Source of the DNA: Vulcanimicrobiota bacterium
Lineage (GTDB): Bacteria > Vulcanimicrobiota > Vulcanimicrobiia > Vulcanimicrobiales > Vulcanimicrobiaceae
Direction: 5' to 3'
Length of the DNA: 8,388 bases
Assembly: GCA_014305015.1 (NCBI GenBank)
Contig: JACRUB010000122.1
Span: 1-8,388, forward strand
Position numbers and translations under genes: made by a program. Below are positions 1 to 6,859 of this stretch, piece after piece. Within the stretch, counting starts at the first letter, position 1, and every line of letters starts with the position of its first letter. The notes below the pieces were generated by a model, which made no database searches, was not told the origin of the DNA, and worked only from the letters and a program-made list of their open reading frames with translations.

Positions 1-1196
1 TTCACGCGCTTCCCGAAGGCTCGAAGGCGTTGCAGCCCAATCTGCTCGTCGGCGACGAGCACGAAGTAGACATTCTCAACGCGCGGCTGCCGAATCAAAC
101 CTCGGCCGTCACGGTTCTCGACAATCAACTTGTCGAAGTAGAAAATGCCGCCAACTTTGCCGGCCAAACAATTCGCATCAAGATTATCGATGTCGACGAA
201 GACGGCGCGCTCGCGGAACCGCTCGGTGTCGTCGCAACGGCAACAGAAGGCAAGAAGAAACGCCGCCGCCGTGGCCGCAAGGCTCCGATGACGGCCGACG
301 AGCAGGCGCAGCAACTTCGCGAACTCGCTGAAGAAGCGGCCAAAGGTTCGCGTCCGGTTCCCGCCATCGGAATTTCAACCGAAGCCGAAGCCGAAGACGA
401 AGAAGCGCAAGATAAAACCAAAGTTGCCGCTCCGGTGGCTATCGGCGTCGAGCCCAAGCCCGCAGAAGCAGCCGGACTCGAACCGGACGGCGCGCATCGA
501 AAGCGTCGCCGCCGCCGCCGCCGCGGACGCGGCGTGCATGGCGACGTTGCGCAGTTTGGAATTCCACAAGAGGGCGAAGCCGCGCAAGTCGAGGCATCCG
601 AAGAGATTGAAGTCGACGCCGATACCGCACCCGCGCATCCGACGGCCGTTCCGGAAACCGCAGCGGAAAGCGAAATTCGTCGCAAACGCCGCCGCCGCCG
701 TCGTCGCGGACGCGGAGACCGTCCCGAAGGCGGAGCGCCGCAAATTCACGGAGCGCCGCCAACAGCACCGGTGCCCGATCGCCACATTTTCCGCGTGAAC
801 CCGGAAGGCGCGGCGGAACCGACCGGACAAACGGCGCCGCGAGAGCCGTCGCGCTCGATTGCTCCGTGGAACCGGCGTCCGGCTCCGCCCGCCATCGAAG
901 CACCGCCGCCATCACTGCGGGTTCCCGAAGAACCGGCACGCATAACCAAACCGGCGCGCCGCCGTCGCACGACGGCAGAGGCGCCGATCGTCGGTGGAGA
1001 GTTGCAAGCTTCGCAACAGGCGGCATTACCGAGTCCGCCCGACGACGCGAAGCCCAAACGCACGCGCAAGACGGCTGCAGCAAGTGCCGATGGTGAAAAA
1101 CCCAAACGCAAGACGTCCGCTACCAAGACCACGGCGACCGCCAAGAAGAAGTCGCCTTCGAAAACCGCGGTAGCCCGGAAAAAGAAAGTGAAGTAG
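1..1196 (+). CDS. C-terminal part of a probable RNase E/G-type ribonuclease: TRAM-like domain plus Arg-rich disordered tail (5' partial)
   Basis: The reading frame is open to the left edge, so the TTG at 30 is an internal leucine and about 397 residues of a longer protein are visible. The first ~70 residues (to about nt 240) look like a small beta-barrel of TRAM type: a VGDEHEVDIL strand, then QLVEVENAANFAGQTIRIKI ending in an Ala-rich strand. From nt ~250 the protein is low-complexity. Basic blocks lie at 252-281, 498-533, 678-716 and 957-968, and a Lys/Thr/Ala/Pro histone-H1-like tail runs from ~1050 to the TAG at 1194. Acidic or Pro/Ala-rich linkers separate them. TRAM domains bind RNA, and poly-Arg patches in a disordered tail are typical of RNase E (cyanobacterial and proteobacterial). 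From memory, some Rne/Rng proteins end in a similar TRAM-like segment. The catalytic part lies outside the window, so the ribonuclease call is inference; another TRAM-containing RNA-binding protein is possible. Confidence 0.55.
   Translation, partial: HALPEGSKALQPNLLVGDEHEVDILNARLPNQTSAVTVLDNQLVEVENAANFAGQTIRIKIIDVDEDGALAEPLGVVATATEGKKKRRRRGRKAPMTADEQAQQLRELAEEAAKGSRPVPAIGISTEAEAEDEEAQDKTKVAAPVAIGVEPKPAEAAGLEPDGAHRKRRRRRRRGRGVHGDVAQFGIPQEGEAAQVEASEEIEVDADTAPAHPTAVPETAAESEIRRKRRRRRRRGRGDRPEGGAPQIHGAPPTAPVPDRHIFRVNPEGAAEPTGQTAPREPSRSIAPWNRRPAPPAIEAPPPSLRVPEEPARITKPARRRRTTAEAPIVGGELQASQQAALPSPPDDAKPKRTRKTAAASADGEKPKRKTSATKTTATAKKKSPSKTAVARKKKVK
498..533 (+). repeat. Arg-block repeat, copy 1
   Basis: Twelve codons encode RKRRRRRRRGRG. 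The same twelve residues recur at 681-716. The two DNA copies differ at six positions, all synonymous third-codon positions. This is therefore a protein-level repeat kept by selection rather than a recent DNA duplication. It lies in the disordered tail of the RNA-binding protein. Confidence 0.85.
681..716 (+). repeat. Arg-block repeat, copy 2
   Basis: Second copy of the RKRRRRRRRGRG block, identical in protein to 498-533. One further Arg codon (678-680) precedes it. The seven-Arg runs in both copies mix CGC and CGT codons. Confidence 0.85.
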
Positions 1197-1200
1197 AAGA

Positions 1201-1232
1201 AAAGAGACCGCTCCGGCGGTCTTTTTCTTTTT
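1201..1232 (+). terminator. Rho-independent terminator with UNCG tetraloop
   Basis: Starting five bases after the TAG at 1194-1196, AGACCGC (1205-1211) pairs with GCGGTCT (1216-1222) around a TCCG loop closed by C-G. This is a member of the very stable C(UNCG)G tetraloop family. The stem extends through a G-T pair (1204/1223) and A-T pairs (1201-1203 with 1224-1226), which fall in the T tract at 1222-1232 (interrupted once by C). It should end the transcript of the RNA-binding protein gene. Confidence 0.9.
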
Positions 1233-1243
1233 GGGGAATTCGC

Positions 1244-1867
1244 TTGGAAATATTTGTGGACTACGATGCTACGATCACCGACGTCGATACGTTCAACGTC
1301 CTCGTCGCACATGAAGCCGGCGAGCAGAAGTGGCACGCGCTTGAAGAGCGCTTACACTCGCGGGCGATGACGCTGCGCGAGGTGCTTGCGGCCGAAGCGT
1401 CACTGATCACCTGTACGCTCGAGGAGGCCGATGCGTTCCTAGCTTCGGAGACGCACTTCGATTTCTATTTTGCGAAATTCGCTACCGACTGTAACGAGAG
1501 AGGCGTCCCGCTTACCATCTTGAGTTCCGGGGTTGCTCCGCTCATCGAACGAGCCTTGCAGCGCAACGGTGTTGCCGGCATTCCTGTGCGCGCGAATGCT
1601 GTTGAAGTTCGGCCGGACGGTTGGATTATGCACTTTCGCGATGATTCCGATAACGGAGGAGACAAAGCGGCCGACGTGCGCGAAGCCAAAGCGCGCGGTG
1701 CCAAAACGGTGTACATCGGCGACGGTGTATCGGATTTCGAGGCGGCCCTCGAAGCGGATAGGCGCTTCGCGAAGACCGGACACGCGCTCGAACGTTACCT
1801 GCGCAAACGCCGCGCGACTTTTAGAGAGTTTTCAAACTTCTCCGAGGTCGCCGCGGCGCTCTTTTAG
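1244..1867 (+). CDS. HAD-IB family phosphatase, MtnX/SerB-like
   Basis: A 207-residue protein with all four HAD motifs. Motif I is DYDATITD, with nucleophile D6 and acid/base D8. Motif II is the serine in ILSSG (S94 or S95). Motif III is K141 in DKAADV, and motif IV is YIGDGVSD with D160 and D164. The cap between motifs I and II is helical, as in the HAD-IB group. The ANAVEV...W..F segment followed by DKA..VREAKARG resembles MtnX-like phosphatases (2-hydroxy-3-keto-5-methylthiopentenyl-1-phosphate phosphatase of methionine salvage) and phosphoserine phosphatases. It should be a cytosolic Mg-dependent phosphomonoesterase; no salvage or serine genes are nearby, so the substrate is open. TTG at 1244 is chosen because it begins the strand leading into motif I and has GGGG (1233-1236) at suitable spacing; the in-frame GTG at 1256 would remove that strand. 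Motif I has Ala where Gly is usual (DxDGT). The gene ends 18 bp from the convergent S41 gene. Confidence 0.85.
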   Translation: MEIFVDYDATITDVDTFNVLVAHEAGEQKWHALEERLHSRAMTLREVLAAEASLITCTLEEADAFLASETHFDFYFAKFATDCNERGVPLTILSSGVAPLIERALQRNGVAGIPVRANAVEVRPDGWIMHFRDDSDNGGDKAADVREAKARGAKTVYIGDGVSDFEAALEADRRFAKTGHALERYLRKRRATFREFSNFSEVAAALF

Positions 1868-1885
1868 ACTGGTGCGCTCGTGTCT

Positions 1886-3247
1886 TTACTGAGGCGTTGC
1901 GCCGCCTAGTTGCGCGATCTTGTTTTGCAAGAACGTGACGGCTGCTTGGAGCTGCGTGTCTTTGCTCAGTTCGCCGTAGCGTGGGTTCTTGTTTTCTGCC
2001 GTGGTGATATCGGGCTGAATGCCGACAGTGTTGATGTCGCGGTTGTGCGGCGTCAAGTAACGCGCGGTCGTAATTTTAACGGCCGAGCCATCGGGAAGCG
2101 GGAAGATCGTTTGCACGACGCCCTTTCCAAAGGTCTTGGTGCCGATGATCGTACCGACGCCGCTATCTTGAATTGCTCCGGAAGTAATCTCCGAGACCGA
2201 GGCGGTGTGGCCGTTCACGAGTACTGCGAGCGGAACCGGGTTAATCGCGGTGTTCTCCGCTTCAAGCGTAGTGATTTGCGATTGACGCGATTCCACGGAA
2301 ACGATCGGACCGCTCGGAATGAACTTGGAACTCACGCCGACGGCCGCATCGAGATAGCCGCCGCCGTTATCGCGCAAGTCCATCACGAAAGCGCGGGCGC
2401 CTTGAGTCTGCAGGCGGTCTAGTGCAGTAGTTAACTCACTTGCGGTGTCGCGTCCGAACACGGTGAGTTCAACGTAGCCGATCTTGTTGGGCAGCATCTT
2501 CGAATAGACGCTCAGCTGCTTGATCGGCGCGCGAACGATGCTAATGGGAGTGGGCAAAAGTTTGCCGTCGCGCAGAATCTGCAGTGTAACGGGCGTGCCT
2601 TCTTTGCCGCGCAGCAGCGAGGAGGCTTGCTGAATCGTCAGCCCTTTGCTGGACTTGCCGTCAATCGTATAGATAGTGTCATCTTGTTGAACGCCTGCTT
2701 TATCCGCCGGACCGTCCGGCACGATGTTGCTAACGTTGATCATCTTGCTCGTCTCGTCGCTTTCGATGACGATACCAGTTCCGGAGAACGTCGTGCCGTC
2801 TAAACCGGCGTTAAGATCGGCATAATCCTTCGGACTCAGAAAGATGGTGTAGCGGTCCTTGACCGCGCCGAGCATTCCGGAAATGGTTGCATACGTCAGA
2901 TCGCGTGCGCCGAACTTACCGCTACGGTACTGGTTTGAAGCTTGCTCAACTTCGCGATCGAGCGAGCGAATATTTTGAGATACGTCGTCGGATGCGTGCA
3001 AGGCCGCTACCTTGGGATTCGTGACGCCTTCACGCTTTAGGTAGGTGACCAAGCTATCGTGCGCATTATCGAGCACCGTCTGCGTATCGACCTTTTTGTA
3101 AAACTCGGCGAACAGACGCTGATAGCTTACCGAAATCTCTTCTGCGTCGAGCGGTGCGAAGCCGTGAGGATTCGGGGTAGCGGCGGGAACGCGCGCTGTG
3201 GTGAGTGCAAGCGCGAGCAAGATTGCGAACGAAATAAACCTTTTCAT
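1886..3247 (-). CDS. S41 C-terminal processing protease, exported (second of a tandem pair)
   Basis: A 453-residue CtpA/CtpB/Tsp-family serine protease. Residues 1-23 form a signal peptide (MKR, hydrophobic core, PAA before TPNP), so it should act outside the cytoplasmic membrane. An N-terminal helical region (about 35-150) is followed by a PDZ domain (about 155-235) and the protease core. The core holds the DLRDNGGG strand-turn (290-297), nucleophile S350 in TASVSEI, general base K375 in TFGKG, and Q379. The Ser-to-Lys spacing of 25 and Lys-to-Gln spacing of 4 match the catalytic triad of E. coli Tsp and B. subtilis CtpB, so it should be active. Such enzymes cleave envelope proteins near the C-terminus, often PG hydrolases or signalling factors. 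It is the last gene of the minus-strand cluster and starts 3 nt after the stop of its paralogue, so translation is probably coupled. No clear terminator follows. Confidence 0.93.
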   Translation of the reverse strand: MKRFISFAILLALALTTARVPAATPNPHGFAPLDAEEISVSYQRLFAEFYKKVDTQTVLDNAHDSLVTYLKREGVTNPKVAALHASDDVSQNIRSLDREVEQASNQYRSGKFGARDLTYATISGMLGAVKDRYTIFLSPKDYADLNAGLDGTTFSGTGIVIESDETSKMINVSNIVPDGPADKAGVQQDDTIYTIDGKSSKGLTIQQASSLLRGKEGTPVTLQILRDGKLLPTPISIVRAPIKQLSVYSKMLPNKIGYVELTVFGRDTASELTTALDRLQTQGARAFVMDLRDNGGGYLDAAVGVSSKFIPSGPIVSVESRQSQITTLEAENTAINPVPLAVLVNGHTASVSEITSGAIQDSGVGTIIGTKTFGKGVVQTIFPLPDGSAVKITTARYLTPHNRDINTVGIQPDITTAENKNPRYGELSKDTQLQAAVTFLQNKIAQLGGATPQ

Positions 3248-3249
3248 AA

Positions 3250-3256
3250 CCTACCT
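3250..3256 (-). promoter_or_regulatory. Shine-Dalgarno sequence overlapping upstream stop codon
   Basis: Minus-strand AGGTAGG lies just before the ATG at 3245-3247 and contains the TAG that ends the upstream S41 gene. Ribosomes terminating there would sit on the start site of the next gene, which supports coupled translation of the two proteases. Confidence 0.6.
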
Positions 3257-4669
3257 AGGAGCCATCCGTTTCAAGAGCGTTTTAGCGGCGGCGAGTTGTT
3301 GATCTTTCGGAGTATCGATAAGTGCGGGATCGGGACTCTGGTTGACGACGAGATCCGGATCGATTCCCTTATGCTGGATATCGCGCCCGAGGGGGGTAAC
3401 GTAACGGGCGGTCGTGATTTTGAGGGCGCCGCTGTCCGGCAGCGGATAGATACTCTGAACAACGCCTTTGCCGAAGGTCTTAGTTCCGACGAGACGAGCC
3501 AATTTGTAGTCCTGAAGGGCGCCCGCCGTAATCTCGGACGCGCTCGCCGTATATTTGTTGACTAAAATGACCAAGGGCGTAAGGGTGTCAATGGCCTCGC
3601 CGCTCGCATTTGCGGTGTCCTTCGCGCCTTGCCGGTTGATGGTTGAGACGATCGGGCCATGCGGCACGAAGTAACTCGAGATCTGCACGGCCGCCTCAAG
3701 CAAGCCGCCGCCGTTGTTGCGTAGATCCAAGACGTAGCTCTTTGCATGATGCGCCTTGCCAAAAAGCAGCGCTTTCTTGATTTCATCCGCAGAGGTTTCG
3801 CCGAAATCCGAAAGCCGAATGTAGTCAACCGTGTTCTGGTCTTCCATCTTCGCTTTGACGGTGGGCACGTGAATCGTTTCGCGAACGATAGTGAAGCTGC
3901 GACGGCTCTTCTTCTTGTACGGATGCGTTTGGAGTCGCACGGTTGAGCCTGCCGGACCGCGAATTAGGCGTTCCACCGCATCAAGTTTTAGGCCCTTTGT
4001 AACGTGACCGTCGACGGCGTCGACAATGTCGCCGGGCTTCATCCCCGCGCGCGCCGCAGGCAATCTTTCAATTGGGTCGACCAAGACATCGCCGGTCTTT
4101 GGATCCTGAACGATGTACACCCCGATGCCGCCAAAATTGCCGCCGTTGAGCGATTCGTTGAGCCCTTGAATCTCGCGCGGCGAAAGATAAACGGTGTAGG
4201 GATCGCGCAGCGAATCCATCATGCCGCGAATTGCAGATTGCGTGAGGTCGACATTCCCCACGCGCGCGCCGAAATGTTTTTCCGCAAACGCAAGCTCGCT
4301 ATTGATGTGAACTTTGTCCTGCACGGAATCTCCGCTTGCCGTGTTGCGCGGTAAAATCGAGGTGTTGAGGTGCCGCTGATCGAGCAACGCCTTGAGCCCT
4401 TGGCGTTCGCCGTCGAGGAGCGTCTGCGGATTGATCGGTTTGTAAAACGTTTCTTCTACGCGCCGGAAGGCAAGGCTGACCAACCGTTCATCGGGCGAAC
4501 CCGGCCCGAGAAACGATTGCAAATCGACGCTCGCAACATCGTGGCTGATGTCTGAGTTCGTGCTCTGTGCTGCTTGCAGGCCGCTGCGGTATCCCAAGTA
4601 CAAGGCCCCGGTCAGGGCAACGGCGACCACGATCAGCGCGGCGGTCAGCGCGCGAAGTTTGGATGACAT
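3251..4669 (-). CDS. S41 C-terminal processing protease, membrane-anchored (first of a tandem pair)
   Basis: A 472-residue paralogue of the downstream S41 protease. Residues about 9-28 form one hydrophobic helix with no clear cleavage site, so it is probably a signal anchor leaving the enzyme tethered outside the membrane. It has an N-terminal helical region (about 55-170) and a PDZ domain (about 178-262, with KPGDIVDAVDG). The catalytic core contains DLRNNGGG (315-322), S376 in TASASEI, K401 in TFGKG and Q405, at the same 25- and 4-residue spacings as known S41 proteases. All catalytic residues are present. After the PDZ it carries a basic stretch (YKKKSRR) that its paralogue lacks. It lies 43 nt downstream of the M23 hydrolase gene. 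S41 proteases often sit beside ftsEX and M23 genes, so processing or turnover of that hydrolase is a reasonable but unproven role. Confidence 0.94.
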   Translation of the reverse strand: MSSKLRALTAALIVVAVALTGALYLGYRSGLQAAQSTNSDISHDVASVDLQSFLGPGSPDERLVSLAFRRVEETFYKPINPQTLLDGERQGLKALLDQRHLNTSILPRNTASGDSVQDKVHINSELAFAEKHFGARVGNVDLTQSAIRGMMDSLRDPYTVYLSPREIQGLNESLNGGNFGGIGVYIVQDPKTGDVLVDPIERLPAARAGMKPGDIVDAVDGHVTKGLKLDAVERLIRGPAGSTVRLQTHPYKKKSRRSFTIVRETIHVPTVKAKMEDQNTVDYIRLSDFGETSADEIKKALLFGKAHHAKSYVLDLRNNGGGLLEAAVQISSYFVPHGPIVSTINRQGAKDTANASGEAIDTLTPLVILVNKYTASASEITAGALQDYKLARLVGTKTFGKGVVQSIYPLPDSGALKITTARYVTPLGRDIQHKGIDPDLVVNQSPDPALIDTPKDQQLAAAKTLLKRMAPR

Positions 4670-4671
4670 TC

Positions 4672-4686
4672 GTATCCTCTAGATAC
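4672..4686 (-). promoter_or_regulatory. Shine-Dalgarno within a small possible hairpin, 5' of the first S41 gene
   Basis: On the minus strand a perfect five-base inverted repeat, GTATC and GATAC, flanks a five-base TAGAG loop. The likely Shine-Dalgarno AGAGGA (4675-4680) spans the loop and the 3' arm, ending five bases before the ATG. The stem is short and AT-rich, so any effect on translation is uncertain. The AGAGGA supports the chosen start. Confidence 0.4.
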
Positions 4687-4712
4687 CCACATCGGGCTTA
4701 GGGGTTGCTGTG

Positions 4713-5906
4713 TTAGCGCAGCCTTGACGCTGGGTCGACCGTCTTTCCGTTCACGCGGACTTCGAAATGGAGATGGGGGCCGGTCGAGACGCCGGTAGAA
4801 CCGACTGCGCCGATGGCTTGGCCCCGCTGGACCTCTTGTCCCGCCGAAACGAAGATCTGGGAGCAGTGGCCGTAACCCGTCGAGAGACCGTTTCCATGGT
4901 CGATCAGAATGAAATTCCCGTAGCCGCCGTACCATCCGGCCGAGATAATCGTCCCCGCGGCGGCCGCGCTGATGGTCGTTCCCATGGATGCACCGATGTC
5001 GAGCCCTTGATGGATCTCCATTCCGCCGCCGAAGGGATTGCGCCGGGGACCGTACGGCGAAGTAATCGTGCCGGAGACTGGCCAAGAGAGCGATCCTCCG
5101 CTGTCCGTGACGACGGGCCCCGTGATCCCTGCGGCACGCTGGCGGGCAAGACGCTCTGCCTCAATCTCGCGCTGCCGCGCAAGAATCAGCGCTTCGAGCT
5201 GCGCTTCCTCGCCCGATGAGAGGCTTTCCATTTCGGCGACTTGACCGGCGACGTGACGGCGCTGATCGTCGGCGATCGCAACGAGATTAGCGCGTTCATC
5301 CGCCAGGGTCGCAAGCTGGTTTTTCGCGCGCCGTTGCGCTTCGGCGGAGGCTTGCAGCGCGGCTTGCGTTGCTTCGAGCTCTTGCTCTGCAGAAGCAACT
5401 TTTTTCTCCGCAGTGCGCCGCGCCCGGATCGCGCGTTGGTTCGCAGCGATCAACAAACGCAAATCGTCCCAGCGCTCAACAAAATCCGAGAACGACGTGG
5501 CCGAGAGCAGCACGTCGATATACCCGAGGTCGCCGTGCTGATAGATGTCGACCAGACGGCGTTTGAGCGCGTCGCTATGAAGTTTTAGCGTCGCTTTTGC
5601 GGCATTGAGTTGGATCGTATTCCATGCGAGCCGCTTCTCGGTGGAGTGTTGTTGCGCGGAGAGTTCGTCCAAACGCACGTTGACGCTGCCGATCGCCGCA
5701 TTTGTTTGCGAGAGCTGTGCCTTGAGATTACCGACGCGGACTTGCGCGCCGTGCAGCTCGTGGCGTTTAGCGTTCAATTGGGATTGCAATTGCTGCGCAT
5801 GTTGGCGGTGCGCTTCGATTTGGCGGTCGTAGGACGTGCGCGATAAGGCTGGCGCGCAGAGCAGCGCGACGGCGAGTAAGGTTGCAGCGATGCGGCGCAG
5901 GGTCAC
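4713..5906 (-). CDS. Coiled-coil M23 (LytM) peptidoglycan hydrolase, EnvC-like
   Basis: A 397-residue exported protein. A signal peptide (about 1-22, MTLRR then a hydrophobic core ending in APALS) leads into long Gln/Ala/Arg-rich coiled coils (about 25-125 and 155-255). A short non-coil segment containing GYIDVLLSATSFSDF separates them, as in EnvC and related FtsX partners. The C-terminal LytM domain (about 275-397) has H299 and D303 in HQGLD, H347 in YGH, and H378/H380 in PHLHFE. The full zinc-ligand and catalytic set is therefore present, unlike E. coli EnvC, whose LytM domain is degenerate and only activates amidases. It may therefore cut peptide cross-bridges itself. Start is GTG, whose GTGA overlaps the TGA of the preceding response regulator by 4 nt; AAGG lies 13 nt upstream. 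Placement in an ftsX operon suggests control by FtsEX, as known for coiled-coil M23 proteins elsewhere; that is inference here. Confidence 0.93.
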   Translation of the reverse strand: MTLRRIAATLLAVALLCAPALSRTSYDRQIEAHRQHAQQLQSQLNAKRHELHGAQVRVGNLKAQLSQTNAAIGSVNVRLDELSAQQHSTEKRLAWNTIQLNAAKATLKLHSDALKRRLVDIYQHGDLGYIDVLLSATSFSDFVERWDDLRLLIAANQRAIRARRTAEKKVASAEQELEATQAALQASAEAQRRAKNQLATLADERANLVAIADDQRRHVAGQVAEMESLSSGEEAQLEALILARQREIEAERLARQRAAGITGPVVTDSGGSLSWPVSGTITSPYGPRRNPFGGGMEIHQGLDIGASMGTTISAAAAGTIISAGWYGGYGNFILIDHGNGLSTGYGHCSQIFVSAGQEVQRGQAIGAVGSTGVSTGPHLHFEVRVNGKTVDPASRLR

Positions 5907-6859
5907 TGGCGGCGTTTATCCTTGACGTAGACGGAGCCGCCGAGTTGTTTTGCATAACGCTTGAGTTCTGCGGCGGCTTCCCCGATTTGTGCGTAGTTAT
6001 CCAAGGCTCGTTGCTCGTTCGTGAGGATTGCAATAGAAAGCGACATGATCGGAAAACGGTTTAACGTGCCGCGGCGGTCGCGCGTTTCAACATACCCAAC
6101 GCGCAGGTCGTGCGCGTTATACAGTTTACGAATATCCGGATCGAACTGCGCGATGATTTCGCGGGCGATTTCTTCCGAACGGTCGGGACTTGTGACCACA
6201 AGGAAGTCGTCCCCGCCGATGTGCCCCACGAAATCGTCCTCGTTTCCGCGCCGCCGCACCGCGTCGACCGTGGTTGAGGCGACGAGTTGAATCGCTTCAT
6301 CGCCGTGCGTGAAGCCGTAGACGTCGTTAAAGGCTTTGAAGTTATCGAGATCTTCGTAGAGCACGGCAAAGGGCTGGTGGATTTCGATGCGCCGCTTGAG
6401 CTCCGCTTCGATTGCCAGGTTTCCGGGCAAACGCGTAAGTGGAGAGAGCGATGAGTCAACGGCAACGCGCCGGATTTTAGCGCGCACGCGTGCGAGCATC
6501 TCTTGCGGACCGAAGGGCTTCGTAATGTAGTCATCGGCCCCGGCGTCAAACCCGGCAACCTTATCCTCTACCTCGCCTTTAGCGGTTAGTAGAATGATCG
6601 GCACGTGTGAATTCGTGGGATGCTTGCGAATACGCCGCGTCGTCTCATAGCCATCCATCGCCGGCATCATGACGTCGAGCAAAACAAGATCCGGCTGGAG
6701 ATCTTCGAGAATTTGAATCGCTTCGACGCCGCTTGCCGCCGAAGTAACATCGTAACCAGCAAACTCGAGGTTTGTCGTAATGATCTTGCGCAAGTTGCGG
6801 TCGTCATCGACGACCAATATTCTTCTCCCCTGCGTGTCATCAAAGCGCGCGTTCGTCAT
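5903..6859 (-). CDS. Response regulator with REC and GGDEF-like (GGDDF) output domain
   Basis: A 318-residue cytosolic protein. The REC domain (about 12-130) has acidic pocket D18/D19, phospho-acceptor D62 in LLDVMMP, T92 and K114 in ITKPF, so it should accept phosphate. The output domain (about 138-310) follows the diguanylate cyclase fold pattern: SPLTRLPGN at its start, metal/substrate region DLDNFK (170-175) with FNDVYGFTHGDEAI, and signature GGDDF (215-219) in place of GG(D/E)EF. The Arg of the product-inhibition RxxD site, expected five residues before the signature, is Asn (NEDD). I recall the GGDDF form from a wider subfamily, so it may be active, weak, or a c-di-GMP/GTP sensor. Its ATGA overlaps the kinase stop and its stop overlaps the hydrolase GTG, so kinase, regulator and hydrolase are tightly coupled. 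It is the natural partner of the adjacent kinase. Confidence 0.9.
   Translation of the reverse strand: MTNARFDDTQGRRILVVDDDRNLRKIITTNLEFAGYDVTSAASGVEAIQILEDLQPDLVLLDVMMPAMDGYETTRRIRKHPTNSHVPIILLTAKGEVEDKVAGFDAGADDYITKPFGPQEMLARVRAKIRRVAVDSSLSPLTRLPGNLAIEAELKRRIEIHQPFAVLYEDLDNFKAFNDVYGFTHGDEAIQLVASTTVDAVRRRGNEDDFVGHIGGDDFLVVTSPDRSEEIAREIIAQFDPDIRKLYNAHDLRVGYVETRDRRGTLNRFPIMSLSIAILTNEQRALDNYAQIGEAAAELKRYAKQLGGSVYVKDKRRQ

Noticed and set aside
504..524. CGC trinucleotide run as a simple-sequence or unstable repeat
   Set aside because: The run encodes the Arg block and is broken by synonymous changes in the second copy, so coding selection explains it better than slippage.
125..1083. Several minus-strand open frames opposite the Arg-rich tail
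   Set aside because: Their products are low-complexity Ser/Ala/Arg/Gly sequence mirrored from the GC-rich repeats on the plus strand; the plus frame has the TRAM-like domain and a terminator just after its stop.
1823..1885. Possible bidirectional terminator between the convergent genes
   Set aside because: The bulged inverted repeat GAGAGTTTTCAAACTTCTC (1823-1841) and the CGCCGCGGCG palindrome (1849-1858) lack a usable loop or a following T tract in the right direction; the 18 bp gap itself holds no stem.
1910..2422. A 170-codon plus-strand frame opposite the second S41 protease
   Set aside because: It is the shadow of the catalytic core of the protease and has no domain of its own.
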